Position numbers and translations under genes: made by a program | The notes under the pieces: model-generated | What the model was told of the DNA's origin: nothing | The model's database searches: none | What the model saw: only the letters and a program-made list of their open reading frames with translations | DNA from: DATEBA01 sp035288045 | GTDB taxonomy: Bacteria > Actinomycetota > UBA4738 > HRBIN12 | Reading direction: 5' to 3' | DNA: 34,213 nt | Assembly (NCBI GenBank): GCA_035288045.1 | Contig: DATEBA010000063.1 | Span: 1-34,213 of the forward strand | In this document: positions 1 through 7,989 of the stretch, piece by piece | How positions within the stretch are numbered: the stretch's first letter is position 1 | Layout of the letters: every line of letters starts with the position of its first letter

Positions 1-2
1 CG

Positions 3-902
3 CTCGCCGTCGTGGTCACGGACACGTTCGGCCGGCCGTGGCGTCGGGGGGTCCTGAACGTCGCGATCGGATGCGCCGGCCTCCCGGCGCTCGTCGACCT
101 GCGGGGGACGACGGATCACACCGGACGCGAGCTCGAGGCGACCGTCGTCGCGCTCGCCGACGAGGTGGCGGCCGCGAGCGGGCTGGTGATGGGAAAGGCC
201 GCCCGCATCCCCGTTGCGATCGTCCGCGGCGTCGTGACCGCCGATCCCCCAGGGACCGCGGCCGACCTCGTTCGCGAGCAGGAGGAGGACCTGTTCCGCG
301 AGTCGCCGCTCGTGGCGATCTCCGCTCGCCGCACGATCCGAAGCTTCGGCGAGGGCGAGGTTCCCCGAGAGGCGATCGAGGAGGCCATCGCCGCGTCCTG
401 TACCGCGCCGGCGCCCCACCACATGCGCCCGTGGCGGTTCGACGTCCTCGAGTCGCCGGCGGCGAAGCGACGGCTGCTCGGGGCGATGGCCGAGGCGTGG
501 CGTCGGGATCTCGAGGGGGATGCCACCCCGCCCACGGTGATCGACCGGCGCCTGGCGAAGTCCGATGCCGTCCTGGGAGCCGCCCCGGTCCTCGTCGTCC
601 CCTCGATCCGGCTCCGCGGTGCCCACGTCTACCCCGACCGTGCGCGGGCCGCCGCCGAGCGGGACATGTTCGTGCTCTCCGCCGGCGCCGCGATCCAGAA
701 CCTCCTGCTGGCGATCCACGCCCAGTCGCTCGCGGGCTGCTGGATCTCCTCCACGCTCTTCTGCCGGGAAGAGACCCGGGAGGCCCTCGGCATCGACGAG
801 ACGTGGCTCCCGATGGGCGCCGTCGCGATCGGTCGTCGGCCCATCGACGCCCCGCCGCCGCGGCCGTCGCTCGACCTCGGCGACCACCTGCGCTTCCTGT
901 GA
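3..902 (+). CDS. fbiB: Coenzyme F420 gamma-glutamyl ligase FbiB, 3' part
   Basis: The reading frame is open to the left edge, so only the last 299 residues are visible. The first ~85 residues (TDTFGRPWR, then DVxIG-like VAIGCAGLPAL) match the end of the CofE-type F420-0:glutamate ligase domain. From about residue 98 the ISARRTIRSF segment begins the nitroreductase-fold FMN domain that mycobacterial-type FbiB carries at its C-terminus. That two-domain order distinguishes FbiB from stand-alone CofE. Known role of the family: adding glutamates to F420-0, with the C-terminal domain reducing dehydro-F420-0. It implies F420 synthesis; the rest of the fbi pathway would lie to the left. The stop lies one base from the convergent stop of the permease gene. 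Confidence 0.9.
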   Translation, partial: LAVVVTDTFGRPWRRGVLNVAIGCAGLPALVDLRGTTDHTGRELEATVVALADEVAAASGLVMGKAARIPVAIVRGVVTADPPGTAADLVREQEEDLFRESPLVAISARRTIRSFGEGEVPREAIEEAIAASCTAPAPHHMRPWRFDVLESPAAKRRLLGAMAEAWRRDLEGDATPPTVIDRRLAKSDAVLGAAPVLVVPSIRLRGAHVYPDRARAAAERDMFVLSAGAAIQNLLLAIHAQSLAGCWISSTLFCREETREALGIDETWLPMGAVAIGRRPIDAPPPRPSLDLGDHLRFL

Positions 903-903
903 C

Positions 904-2304
904 CTACGCGAGCAGCCCTCGCACGAAGTACCAGACGAACACGGCCGACACCAGGTACAGGAGCGGGTGGACGTCCCTCGCCCTCCCGCGGAGCACGGCG
1001 ATCGCCGTGTACGCGATGAACCCCGCGCCGACGCCGTTCGTGATGCTGAACGTGAACGGCATCATCCCGATCGTGAGCAGCGCCGGGATCCCGATCCCCG
1101 GGTCGCTCCAGTTCACGTCCTTGACGAGGGTCATCATGAAGTACCCGACGATCACGAGAACTGGCGCGGTCGCCTCCGGCGGGATCACGCCCGCGAGCGG
1201 CGACAGGAAGATCGACAGCAGGAACAAGACGCCGACGACGACGGCGGTGAGCCCGGTTCGCCCGCCCTCCGAGATACCGGCCGCGCTCTCGATGTAGGTC
1301 GTATTGGACGAGGACGACGCGAGCCCGCCCGCGGCCGCGGCGAGCGAGTCGACGAGGAGCACGCGGTTCATCCCGGGGAGCTTCCCCTGCTCGTCGAGGA
1401 GCCCCGCCTCGCCTCCCAACCCGATCGCCGTTCCCATGGTGTCGAAGAAGTCCGAGAGCATCACCGATACGATCAGAGCGATCGCGGTCAGGACCTTGAC
1501 GGCGTCGAACACCCCGAACGGCGACACCTTGCCGAGGAGGCTGAAGTTGGGAGTAGCCACCACGTCGCTCGGGATCTGCGCGACGCCGGGACCGACGGCC
1601 TCCCAGATCTTGCCGTCGCCCCACGCCTCGTTGATCACGATCGCGATGATCGTCGTCGCGATGATGCCGATCAGGAGCGCGCCGGTCGTCTTCCTCGCGA
1701 CGAGGGCCGCCGTGATCGTGAGCCCGATCACGAACGTGAGGATCCGCAGCGTCGTGAGGTCGGGGTTGAGCGTGACGATGGTCCCGGCCTCGGGATGGAT
1801 GACCACGCCCGAGTTCACGAGACCGATGAACGCGATGAACATCCCGATCCCGACACCGATCGATCTCTTCAGGTCCATCGGGATCGCGTTCAGCACCGCC
1901 TCGCGGAACCCCGTGAGCACGAGCACCGTGATCGCCGCGCCCTCGAGGAAGATCACGCCCATCGCCTGCGGCCACGTGAGACCGAACGTCCCGACGAGTG
2001 TGAAGGCCACGAAGGCGTTCAGCCCCAGACCGGCCGCGAGCGCGAACGGGTAGTTGGCGACCAGCCCCATCGCGATCGTTATGACCCCGGCCACCAGCGC
2101 GGTGACGGTCAGCACCTGGTCGAACGGCAGCTGGGTTCCCTCTGGGTCGGGCAACGCCCCCAGGATCTGCGGGTTGACGAACAGGATGTAGGCCATCGTC
2201 AGCCACGTGGCCAGGCCAGCGATCACCTCGGTGCGAACGCTCGAGCCGCGTTCCGAGATCTTGAAGTAGCGGTCCAGACCCGAGCCGGCTTGCGTAGTCG
2301 CCAT
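904..2304 (-). CDS. NCS2-family (AzgA-like) purine permease
   Basis: This 466-residue hydrophobic protein begins MATTQAGSGLDRYFKI and runs into TEVIAGLATWLTMAYIL and NPQIL, the N-terminal signature of AzgA/GhxP-type hypoxanthine-guanine-adenine:proton symporters. Later landmarks are GLGLNAF, the SDFFDTMGT motif and an SSSNTTYIESAAGI segment, all typical of this family, and the length fits. I chose the ATG at 2304 because AAGGGGG sits just upstream; longer starts would run through a promoter and into the divergent gene. Substrate cannot be read from sequence. It stands alone, with its own promoter and a GC-rich leader hairpin. Confidence 0.88.
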   Translation of the reverse strand: MATTQAGSGLDRYFKISERGSSVRTEVIAGLATWLTMAYILFVNPQILGALPDPEGTQLPFDQVLTVTALVAGVITIAMGLVANYPFALAAGLGLNAFVAFTLVGTFGLTWPQAMGVIFLEGAAITVLVLTGFREAVLNAIPMDLKRSIGVGIGMFIAFIGLVNSGVVIHPEAGTIVTLNPDLTTLRILTFVIGLTITAALVARKTTGALLIGIIATTIIAIVINEAWGDGKIWEAVGPGVAQIPSDVVATPNFSLLGKVSPFGVFDAVKVLTAIALIVSVMLSDFFDTMGTAIGLGGEAGLLDEQGKLPGMNRVLLVDSLAAAAGGLASSSSNTTYIESAAGISEGGRTGLTAVVVGVLFLLSIFLSPLAGVIPPEATAPVLVIVGYFMMTLVKDVNWSDPGIGIPALLTIGMMPFTFSITNGVGAGFIAYTAIAVLRGRARDVHPLLYLVSAVFVWYFVRGLLA

Positions 2305-2324
2305 GCGCGCCCCCTTCGCTGCGT

Positions 2325-2345
2325 CCCGGGGCGCACGTCCCCGGG
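2325..2345 (-). promoter_or_regulatory. Leader hairpin before the purine permease
   Basis: A perfect inverted repeat, CCCGGGG then a 7-base loop then CCCCGGG, lies in the roughly 57-base leader between the predicted transcription start (about 2362) and the ribosome-binding site (about 2311-2317). It may be a regulatory or stability element. It does not resemble a purine riboswitch. GC-rich DNA makes such hairpins common, so the role is uncertain. Confidence 0.3.
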
Positions 2346-2368
2346 GCCGGACCAGGGAAGGCAACCAA

Positions 2369-2397
2369 AGCATAGGGAGACCGGGGCGCGCGGGCAA
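2369..2397 (-). promoter_or_regulatory. Promoter of the purine permease
   Basis: On the minus strand TTGCCC (2397-2392) and TATGCT (2374-2369) are separated by exactly 17 bases, a sigma-A-type arrangement. It is the only pair of such elements between the permease and the divergent DUF3105 genes that reads toward the permease. Confidence 0.55.
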
Positions 2398-2412
2398 CGA
2401 CCCCTGTCCCGA

Positions 2413-2418
2413 TATCCT
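2413..2418 (+). promoter_or_regulatory. Possible -10 element of the DUF3105 pair
   Basis: TATCCT lies 22 bases before the GTG at 2441, leaving room for a start site near 2425 and the GAGGGAAGGG ribosome-binding site. No -35 element is recognisable, so this rests on the hexamer alone. Confidence 0.35.
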
Positions 2419-2440
2419 GTGGCCCGAGGGAAGGGAAACC

Positions 2441-3163
2441 GTGGACCACAGGAAGACGACGAAGGCGGAGCGCAAGGAGCAAGCCCGGCGGGAGCGGGAG
2501 GAGATCGAGCGGCGCCGCGCCCGGGCGAGGCGCAACCAGCGCATGGGGGTCCTCGCGCTCCTCCTGCTGGTCGCGGGCGGCATCGCGTTCGCGGCCACGC
2601 GACCCAGGCCGGACATACCGCAGGTCGGCGACCTGCTGGCGCAGGCGGATGCGGCCGCCGACACGGCCAGTTGCACCAAGGTCTCCCAGCCCGGCCCCTA
2701 CGACCCCGCGGACGAGGATAGATCCCATGTCGACTCGATCCCGTCGCTGGAGACCTATGCCTCCACGCCGCCGGCCTCGGGTCCCCATTCCGCCTCGACC
2801 CTTCCTGCCGGGGTCTACGACTCCGCGCCGCAGATCGGCCAGGCCCTCCACAGCCTCGAGCACGGCGCGATCATCGTCTGGCTCGACCCGGGGGGGCCCG
2901 GTCCGGAGCAGGACCGGATCGAGGCGTTTTTCGAGCAGAGCGAGAGCCGCGATCACACGATCGTCGCGCCGTACGACTACGAGGGCGCGGCGGGCGTGCT
3001 CCCCGGCGGCACCGGCATGGCGCTGGTCTCCTGGCACCACATCCAGACGTGTGCCCGCCCCAGCCTCGCAGTGGCTGCGGCGTTCGCCGACGCCTACCGC
3101 ACGCCGACGATCGCAGGAGGGGACTACCTGGGCGACGCGCCCGAGCCCGGGGTGCCCCTCTGA
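2441..3163 (+). CDS. DUF3105 membrane-anchored protein, copy 1
   Basis: A 240-residue protein with a strongly charged N-terminus (KTTKAERKEQARRERE), one membrane segment (about residues 33-50, VLALLLLVAGGIAFA) and an outside domain. The domain carries the DUF3105 landmarks PPASGPH, GVYD and HSLEHGAIIVW. Two cysteines flank it (ASCTKV and QTCARP) and could form a disulfide. The GTG start was chosen because GAGGGAAGGG precedes it by 5 bases and the charged segment starts there. The family has no established function. Its stop overlaps the start of a second DUF3105 gene. Confidence 0.85.
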   Translation: MDHRKTTKAERKEQARREREEIERRRARARRNQRMGVLALLLLVAGGIAFAATRPRPDIPQVGDLLAQADAAADTASCTKVSQPGPYDPADEDRSHVDSIPSLETYASTPPASGPHSASTLPAGVYDSAPQIGQALHSLEHGAIIVWLDPGGPGPEQDRIEAFFEQSESRDHTIVAPYDYEGAAGVLPGGTGMALVSWHHIQTCARPSLAVAAAFADAYRTPTIAGGDYLGDAPEPGVPL

Positions 3164-3912
3164 TGGCAAAGAAGCGCAAGCGCCGCCCCCAGGGTCCACG
3201 TCCCGGACGGATGCACGCCGCACCGCGACGGGAAGACGCGACACGCCCCGAGAGGCGCGCGCTGAAGGAGGAGGTCCGGCGGGCCAAGGACCAGGCTCGA
3301 CGGCGCGTCAGGCGTCGGGCGGCGGCCCGACGCGTCGCGGTTCCGTTCATCCTCTTGCTCGTGGCGCTCGCCGTGTTCCTGTTGCTCACGAGAGCCGGAG
3401 CACCCGGCGACGTCGGGGAGGCTGCGCTCCGGGCGGCGCGGGAGGCCGGGTGCGGCGACATACAGGAACCAGCTGGAAGCGCGCCCGGGGGCCAGCACGC
3501 CGCCGCCGGCGAGACCGTCACGTCGAGCCAGCTACCACCGACCTCGGGCCGGCACTACGGGGACAGGGTCCTTCCCCCGGCCACCCACGTCTACGACTCC
3601 CCCGTCGACGAGATCGCCGCTGTCCACAACCTGGAGCACGGCTACGTGGTGCTCTACTACCGCGCAGAGGGCGAAGGCGCCCTGGGGAAGGCGGTCGTCG
3701 ATCGACTCTCGAGCTTCGCGAAGGGCCAAGACAAGGTGATCCTCGCGCCGTCGGCGAGCCTACGGCCGGAGACCGCGGTCGCGGTCACCGCGTGGAACAA
3801 GCTCTGGGAGTGCCCCCAAGACGTCACGCCAGAGCAGGCCGTGACGATGGCTTCCGGATTCGTCGAGGCCTACCGCGAGACCAGCAACGCTCCGGAGCCG
3901 TTCGGCACGTGA
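3163..3912 (+). CDS. DUF3105 membrane-anchored protein, copy 2
   Basis: A 249-residue paralogue-like neighbour of the preceding gene. The ATG shares one base with the upstream TGA (TGATG), so translation is likely coupled. A very basic N-terminus (KKRKRR and an Arg-rich stretch to about residue 60) precedes a membrane segment (VAVPFILLLVALAVFLLL). The outside domain has PPTSGRHYGD, HVYDSPVD and HNLEHGYVVLYY, the DUF3105 core. Cysteines in EAGCGD and LWECPQ sit where the first copy has its pair. The two proteins are clearly divergent rather than recent copies. Function unknown; the pairing suggests a heteromeric surface complex, which is inference. Confidence 0.85.
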   Translation: MAKKRKRRPQGPRPGRMHAAPRREDATRPERRALKEEVRRAKDQARRRVRRRAAARRVAVPFILLLVALAVFLLLTRAGAPGDVGEAALRAAREAGCGDIQEPAGSAPGGQHAAAGETVTSSQLPPTSGRHYGDRVLPPATHVYDSPVDEIAAVHNLEHGYVVLYYRAEGEGALGKAVVDRLSSFAKGQDKVILAPSASLRPETAVAVTAWNKLWECPQDVTPEQAVTMASGFVEAYRETSNAPEPFGT

Positions 3913-3913
3913 G

Positions 3914-5620
3914 CTAGGAGACCGAGCAGCTCCCGCCCGCCTCGCACGTGACGGTTCCCCCCTGGAAAACGGCGTACTTCGAGCCGTCGTTGTTCCTCCG
4001 GACGTCCGTCTTCGGGAACCCGAGCGGCCCGTCGGGACCGTGCTTGCGACCCTCGTAGAAGGAGAGGACCGCACCCCGGATCGCGTGCGCGCCGAGCTTG
4101 CTGCGGAAGTAGATGTTGCCTCCCTCGAACCTCGTCCTGCTGCAGTCGTTGGCGCGGCAGCCGTCCGGGGACGACAGCTTCTTCGTCGGCCCGACCGGCA
4201 GCCCGAGCCTCCCGCTTGCTCCCCCGAGCTTGCGGTACTTCTGGTAGACGATGCCCCGCAGCCACACGGTCACCGACGGGTCGCGGTTGTGGTAGATGGC
4301 GCCGTGACGGAACGTCTGCCTCAGGCCGCCCGGCACGTCGCTCCTCGGAGACGTGGGGAGCCCGGGAGCACACCCGAGACGGTCGTACTTGTCGCGGATC
4401 GCGCCCTCGACGTTGCGGTTCGTGTTGATCCACACCCGGTCGTCGCGGAGCCCCAGCCCGGCGCGGAGCTCGGCGCCGGTTACGAGGGAGGAGCCGGACC
4501 TTCCGACGACCCGCACCGTGACGATGCGCCCGGAAACCCCACGGTCGTAGTTGGTGAAGCCCCTGATGGTACCGATCCCGCCCGTGTAGGGACGAAGACG
4601 CGTCGTTACGTTGTCGGCGGTGAAGGAGACCTTCCACACACGGCTCGGGTTCGCCCGAGTGTAGTCTCCGGGATCGCAGACGCCGCGGAGGTAGCCGACC
4701 GGGGAACCTCCCCAGACGTTCTCGTTGTTCTCGGTGTGCCCGCCGCTGGAGGACGAGTAGAAGGCGGTCACGATGTTGCCCTTGTAGGTCAGGACCCGGT
4801 TCAGGGTGTCCTGGACGGCTCGGACCCACCGGTTGCCGAGGTAGCCGCCCTCCTTGTCCCATCCCGCGTAGACCTGGTCGGCGGCGGTGCCGTAGAGTCC
4901 GCAGTTGCAGCCCGGACGGTGCTGACCGTAGGACCTCACCTTGGCGAAGGCGTACGAGCGCCCCGCTATCGCCTGTGCGCGAAGCGCGGCCATCGGCCAG
5001 CTGCTGGGAACCTCTGCGAGTCCGAACAGGTACGCCTGCGCCGACAGCACGGCGATCAGCCGCAACTCGCAGCCGCCGCTGCAGGAGTACAGGTTGAACT
5101 CGAGGAAGCCGCGGTTGTAGGTGTGGCCGGCCTCGGGGATCCTCGCCTTGGACCCCGGGCTCGCGAACGTCGCGTAGAGGTGGCGGTCGGGGCTCCCCCA
5201 GAGCCTGCGCCCCACCACGTGGCCCCCCGCATCGAGGACCTTGTACCGGCGCTGGCTGGGGCGGATCGTCCAGGTCTCGTCGGCCGGTATCCTTCCCACC
5301 CGCCGACCGCCCGGCCCCTCCACGTGCAGCTCCACGGCACCGCCCACCGCGCGCACGCGGATCCCGTCGTCGAGCTGCGTGAGGCCGATCCGCATGCGGC
5401 CGGGCGCTCTTGCTCGCTCGAGCCTGGTGCCGGAGTAGAAGTGGGTGAGGATCTGCCGCTCGTTCCAGCCGTCTTGAGCGAGGCCGAGGGCCCCGTACTG
5501 CGACAGGCCCAGCCCGTGCCCGTAGCCCGAACCGAACAAGTCGAAGGAGTCGGCCGCCCCCGCGGAAACGGGGGTCCAGAGCAACCCTAGGACGACTAGG
5601 AGGGGGATCGTTCGGCGCAT
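3914..5620 (-). CDS. Secreted SpoIID/LytB-domain protein with LGFP-type repeats
   Basis: A 568-residue exported protein with a signal peptide (RRTIPLLVVLGLLWTPVSAGAA). FGSGYGHGLGLSQYGALGLA, the segment LRAQAIAGRSYAF and the HTENNENVWGG region identify the SpoIID/LytB domain (roughly residues 25-345). In Bacillus SpoIID is a glycan-strand lytic transglycosylase; in non-sporulating actinobacteria such proteins are presumed wall enzymes. The C-terminal 200 residues contain at least two LGFP-like units (LGLPVGPTKK and LGFPKTDVRR followed by FQGG), a wall-binding repeat. The ATG at 5620 gives the cleanest signal peptide; a GTG at 5641 is possible. Its end lies one base from the convergent DUF3105 stop. 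Confidence 0.85.
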   Translation of the reverse strand: MRRTIPLLVVLGLLWTPVSAGAADSFDLFGSGYGHGLGLSQYGALGLAQDGWNERQILTHFYSGTRLERARAPGRMRIGLTQLDDGIRVRAVGGAVELHVEGPGGRRVGRIPADETWTIRPSQRRYKVLDAGGHVVGRRLWGSPDRHLYATFASPGSKARIPEAGHTYNRGFLEFNLYSCSGGCELRLIAVLSAQAYLFGLAEVPSSWPMAALRAQAIAGRSYAFAKVRSYGQHRPGCNCGLYGTAADQVYAGWDKEGGYLGNRWVRAVQDTLNRVLTYKGNIVTAFYSSSSGGHTENNENVWGGSPVGYLRGVCDPGDYTRANPSRVWKVSFTADNVTTRLRPYTGGIGTIRGFTNYDRGVSGRIVTVRVVGRSGSSLVTGAELRAGLGLRDDRVWINTNRNVEGAIRDKYDRLGCAPGLPTSPRSDVPGGLRQTFRHGAIYHNRDPSVTVWLRGIVYQKYRKLGGASGRLGLPVGPTKKLSSPDGCRANDCSRTRFEGGNIYFRSKLGAHAIRGAVLSFYEGRKHGPDGPLGFPKTDVRRNNDGSKYAVFQGGTVTCEAGGSCSVS

Positions 5621-5639
5621 GGCTCGATCGGAGTTCCGC

Positions 5640-5645
5640 ACCCTA
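5640..5645 (-). promoter_or_regulatory. Possible -10 element of the SpoIID/LytB gene
   Basis: TAGGGT reads toward the gene, 19 bases before the ATG at 5620. It would give a short leader of about 13 bases. There is no recognisable -35 element, and the gene could instead be the tail of the polysaccharide operon 53 bases upstream. Confidence 0.3.
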
Positions 5646-5672
5646 CCACATCGACCCGTCGGCAGCGGCCCT

Positions 5673-6695
5673 TTAGGAGCCCGGAAGTGCCTCCTGACCT
5701 GCGGAGATGCGTTCGCCCGCGATGGAAACTCCCTCCGGGACCACGGCGTTCTCCGCGAGCACGCTGTCGGTCACGGTCGCCCCCGCGCCCACGCACGCTC
5801 CCGGCCCTAGGATCGTCCCGAGCACCCGGGCGCCCACACCGACGACGGCCCCCACGTGAAGGACCGAGTCGTCCACCTGGGCTCGAGCGCCGACAACCGC
5901 CCGCTCGCCGACGACCACCCACCGCCCGAGGTGCGCCCTCAGGTCGATCTCGGCATCCGGCGCCACGAAGGGCGCCGCGTAACGCACGCCGTCGAGTCGG
6001 CCCCCGAGCATATCGAAGTGCGCCTGCAGGTACATCTCGGGGGTCCCGATGTCGAGCCAGTACGCGTCCGAGGGGAACCCGAACACCGGCCGCCCGGAGG
6101 CGATCATCTCCGGGAAGATCTGGCGCTCTATCGACAAGTTCTCGCCTCGCGTCCAGTCGCCGAGTTGTCCCGGATCGAGGATGTAGGTGCCGGCGTTGAT
6201 CTCGCCCGGCACGGGCTCCGATGGCTTCTCGCGGAACTCGATCACGCGGCCGTCTCCTGCGGTCGGCACGAGGCCGAACGGCCGGGCATCCTCCACGCGG
6301 TGCAGCGCGATCGTCGCGGCCCCGCGGCGTTCGCGGTGGAACGCGAGCATGGCCGTGAGATCGAGGTCGGTCAGGATGTCGCCATTCAACGCGAGGAACG
6401 GCTCGTCGCCGACGTGCTCGAGGGCGTTCACGATCGCCCCACCGGTGCCGAGCGGCTCCTCCTCGGTGATCCACACGATGCGCGGATCCCCGTGGCGGGC
6501 CTCGATGAAAGCGTGGAAGGTCGCCTCGAGGTACGAGGAGGAAAGCACGACCTCGTGCACTCCGTGGCGCGCCAGGTGGTCGAGCACGTGGTCGAGCGAG
6601 GGCCTGTCCACGAGCAGCAGCAGCGGCTTCGGTATGGTCTCGGTGAGCGGCCGGAGCCGCGTTCCCTCGCCGCCGACGAGGACCACCGCCTTCAC
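5673..6695 (-). CDS. Sugar-phosphate nucleotidyltransferase with hexapeptide C-terminus
   Basis: A 340-residue protein of the mannose-1-phosphate guanylyltransferase/COG1208 type. It starts KAVVLVGGEGTRLRPLT, the nucleotide-binding loop, followed by the PKPLL lysine motif. LNGDILTDLD carries the metal-binding Asp. From about residue 245 the sequence becomes hexapeptide-like (VVGERAVVGARAQVDDSVL), a left-handed beta helix. It should make an NDP-sugar for the neighbouring transferases, but the sugar and base cannot be fixed by eye; GDP-mannose is a reasonable guess. The GTG start overlaps the stop of the GT2 gene (GTGA), indicating coupling. It is the last gene of the export operon. Confidence 0.85.
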   Translation of the reverse strand: MKAVVLVGGEGTRLRPLTETIPKPLLLLVDRPSLDHVLDHLARHGVHEVVLSSSYLEATFHAFIEARHGDPRIVWITEEEPLGTGGAIVNALEHVGDEPFLALNGDILTDLDLTAMLAFHRERRGAATIALHRVEDARPFGLVPTAGDGRVIEFREKPSEPVPGEINAGTYILDPGQLGDWTRGENLSIERQIFPEMIASGRPVFGFPSDAYWLDIGTPEMYLQAHFDMLGGRLDGVRYAAPFVAPDAEIDLRAHLGRWVVVGERAVVGARAQVDDSVLHVGAVVGVGARVLGTILGPGACVGAGATVTDSVLAENAVVPEGVSIAGERISAGQEALPGS

Positions 6696-7561
6696 GTCCG
6701 TACCCTATCTCGCAAGGCGACGAGCTCGGCTCGAGCGCGGAGAGCCACCCAGGCGAGCGGCAGGAGCGCGCGGCCCCACCCTCGCGCGCGGTGCTTGCGG
6801 AAGTACCGGTACACGCTCGCCGAGTGCATGAGGTGCGTGCGCCGAGAGCGCCCTGTGGATACGCCGCCCTCGTGAACCACTTCGAGAGCAGGGGTGAAGA
6901 GCACCTTCCATCCGGCGGCGCGCAGACGCGTGCAGAGATCCAGCTCCTCGCCGTACAGGAAGAACGACTCGTCCATGGGTCCCACTTCGTCCAACGCGGC
7001 CCGACGAACGGCCCAGCAGGATCCCGAGACCCAGTCGACCTCGCGCTCGGTCGTCCGATCCCAGTCGGTCATCCTGTAGGCACGCGTGAACCGGTTCTGC
7101 GGCAGGAACGGACCGAGGAACGCGTGTCCCACGGCCTCGGCGAGCGTCGGGAACCTCCGGCCGGACTCGTACATCGTCCCGTCGGGATTCCGGACGACCG
7201 GCCCGACGACGGCGACGGCGGGACGGTCCTCGAACGTCCGGACCAGGCCCGCCAGATCCCCAGCCCAGAGCTCGGCGTCGGGGTTCAGCAGGAGCACATA
7301 GGGCGCGAACGTCGCCCGGATCCCCTGGTTCCACGCGGTAGACAGCCCTCGGTTGTCCTGGTTCTCGATCAGACGGATCTCGGGGTGCGCCTCAGCCACA
7401 GAGCGGGCGCTACCGTCCGCCGAGGCGTTGTCGACGACGAGTACGTCGACCGCCGCGCCCCCGGTCGAGCGCAGCACCGACGCCACGCACCGGCGGAGGT
7501 ACTCGCCGGCGTTGTAGTCCACGATCACGACGGCCAGGTCGGCCGGAGGCACCTGGAGCAT
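6692..7561 (-). CDS. GT2 glycosyltransferase, rhamnosyltransferase-like
   Basis: A 289-residue GT-A-fold enzyme. LAVVIVDYNAGEYLRRCV opens the domain, VVDNASADGS and LLNPDAEL supply the nucleotide and metal sites (the Asp of NPDAE), and DESFFLYGEELDLCTRLRAAG is the ED-type acceptor/catalytic region of WbbL-like enzymes. WbbL-type proteins add L-rhamnose to polyprenyl-linked glycans, and dTDP-rhamnose genes are nearby, so rhamnosyl transfer is plausible but not proven. The ATG abuts the stop of the SMR-like gene with no gap and no clear ribosome-binding site, which suggests translational coupling. Confidence 0.85.
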   Translation of the reverse strand: MLQVPPADLAVVIVDYNAGEYLRRCVASVLRSTGGAAVDVLVVDNASADGSARSVAEAHPEIRLIENQDNRGLSTAWNQGIRATFAPYVLLLNPDAELWAGDLAGLVRTFEDRPAVAVVGPVVRNPDGTMYESGRRFPTLAEAVGHAFLGPFLPQNRFTRAYRMTDWDRTTEREVDWVSGSCWAVRRAALDEVGPMDESFFLYGEELDLCTRLRAAGWKVLFTPALEVVHEGGVSTGRSRRTHLMHSASVYRYFRKHRARGWGRALLPLAWVALRARAELVALRDRVRT

Positions 7562-7936
7562 CTACCGGTGGGGAGTCTGCGCGACCAGGAAGATCCCGGT
7601 GGCGATGAACACCACCCCCGCCCACCGTAGCCCCGGGACGTCCTGGTGCAGGATCAGCTTGTCGAACAGCAGGATCATCACGTAGGTGAGGGCAGCGAAC
7701 GGGTACGCGAACGACAAGGCGGCCCGCGAGAGAACGACGAGCCAGACCATCGCCGATAGGCCGAACAGGAGCAGCCCGGCCCACACGGCGGGCGTCGTCG
7801 CGACGGCGGAGACCGACCGACCGTCGACACCGACCCTGCCAATCCGCTCGACGACCTGGTTCATGCCTTGCTTCAGGGAAAGCTGCGCGACGGCCGCGAG
7901 CGCGACCGAGAGCAGGATCATGGCGATCAGCTTCAC
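7562..7936 (-). CDS. SMR/EamA-like four-helix membrane protein
   Basis: A 124-residue protein with four predicted membrane helices: LIAMILLSVALAAVAQ, AVWAGLLLFGLSAMVWLVVL, FAYPFAALTYVMILLF and WAGVVFIATGIFLVAQ. The pattern (AQLSLKQGM after helix 1, a PFAALTY segment in helix 3) resembles ArnE/ArnF-type undecaprenyl-phosphate-sugar flippase subunits and small DMT transporters found in glycan clusters. I chose the GTG at 7936 because AGAAAGGTG precedes it; an upstream TTG would add a hydrophilic tail without support. A role in flipping a lipid-linked sugar is inferred from context. SMR-like flippases often pair with a second subunit, which is not seen here. Confidence 0.75.
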   Translation of the reverse strand: MKLIAMILLSVALAAVAQLSLKQGMNQVVERIGRVGVDGRSVSAVATTPAVWAGLLLFGLSAMVWLVVLSRAALSFAYPFAALTYVMILLFDKLILHQDVPGLRWAGVVFIATGIFLVAQTPHR

Positions 7937-7989
7937 GGGGACACCTTTCTGCCTGACCGACGGCGCCGTTGCTGCCTCACGGGTCGAGC

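Noticed and set aside
2305..2368. Purine riboswitch before the permease
   Set aside because: The leader is too short and GC-rich and has no three-way junction or conserved loop sequences.
565..2721. Long plus-strand open frame of about 718 codons opposite the permease gene
   Set aside because: Its product is an Arg/Asp/His-rich string without domains; the minus strand encodes a clear NCS2 permease. It is a product of high GC.
3914..5620. SpoIID-type domain as evidence of sporulation
   Set aside because: The domain is common in non-sporulating actinobacteria, and no other sporulation gene is present.
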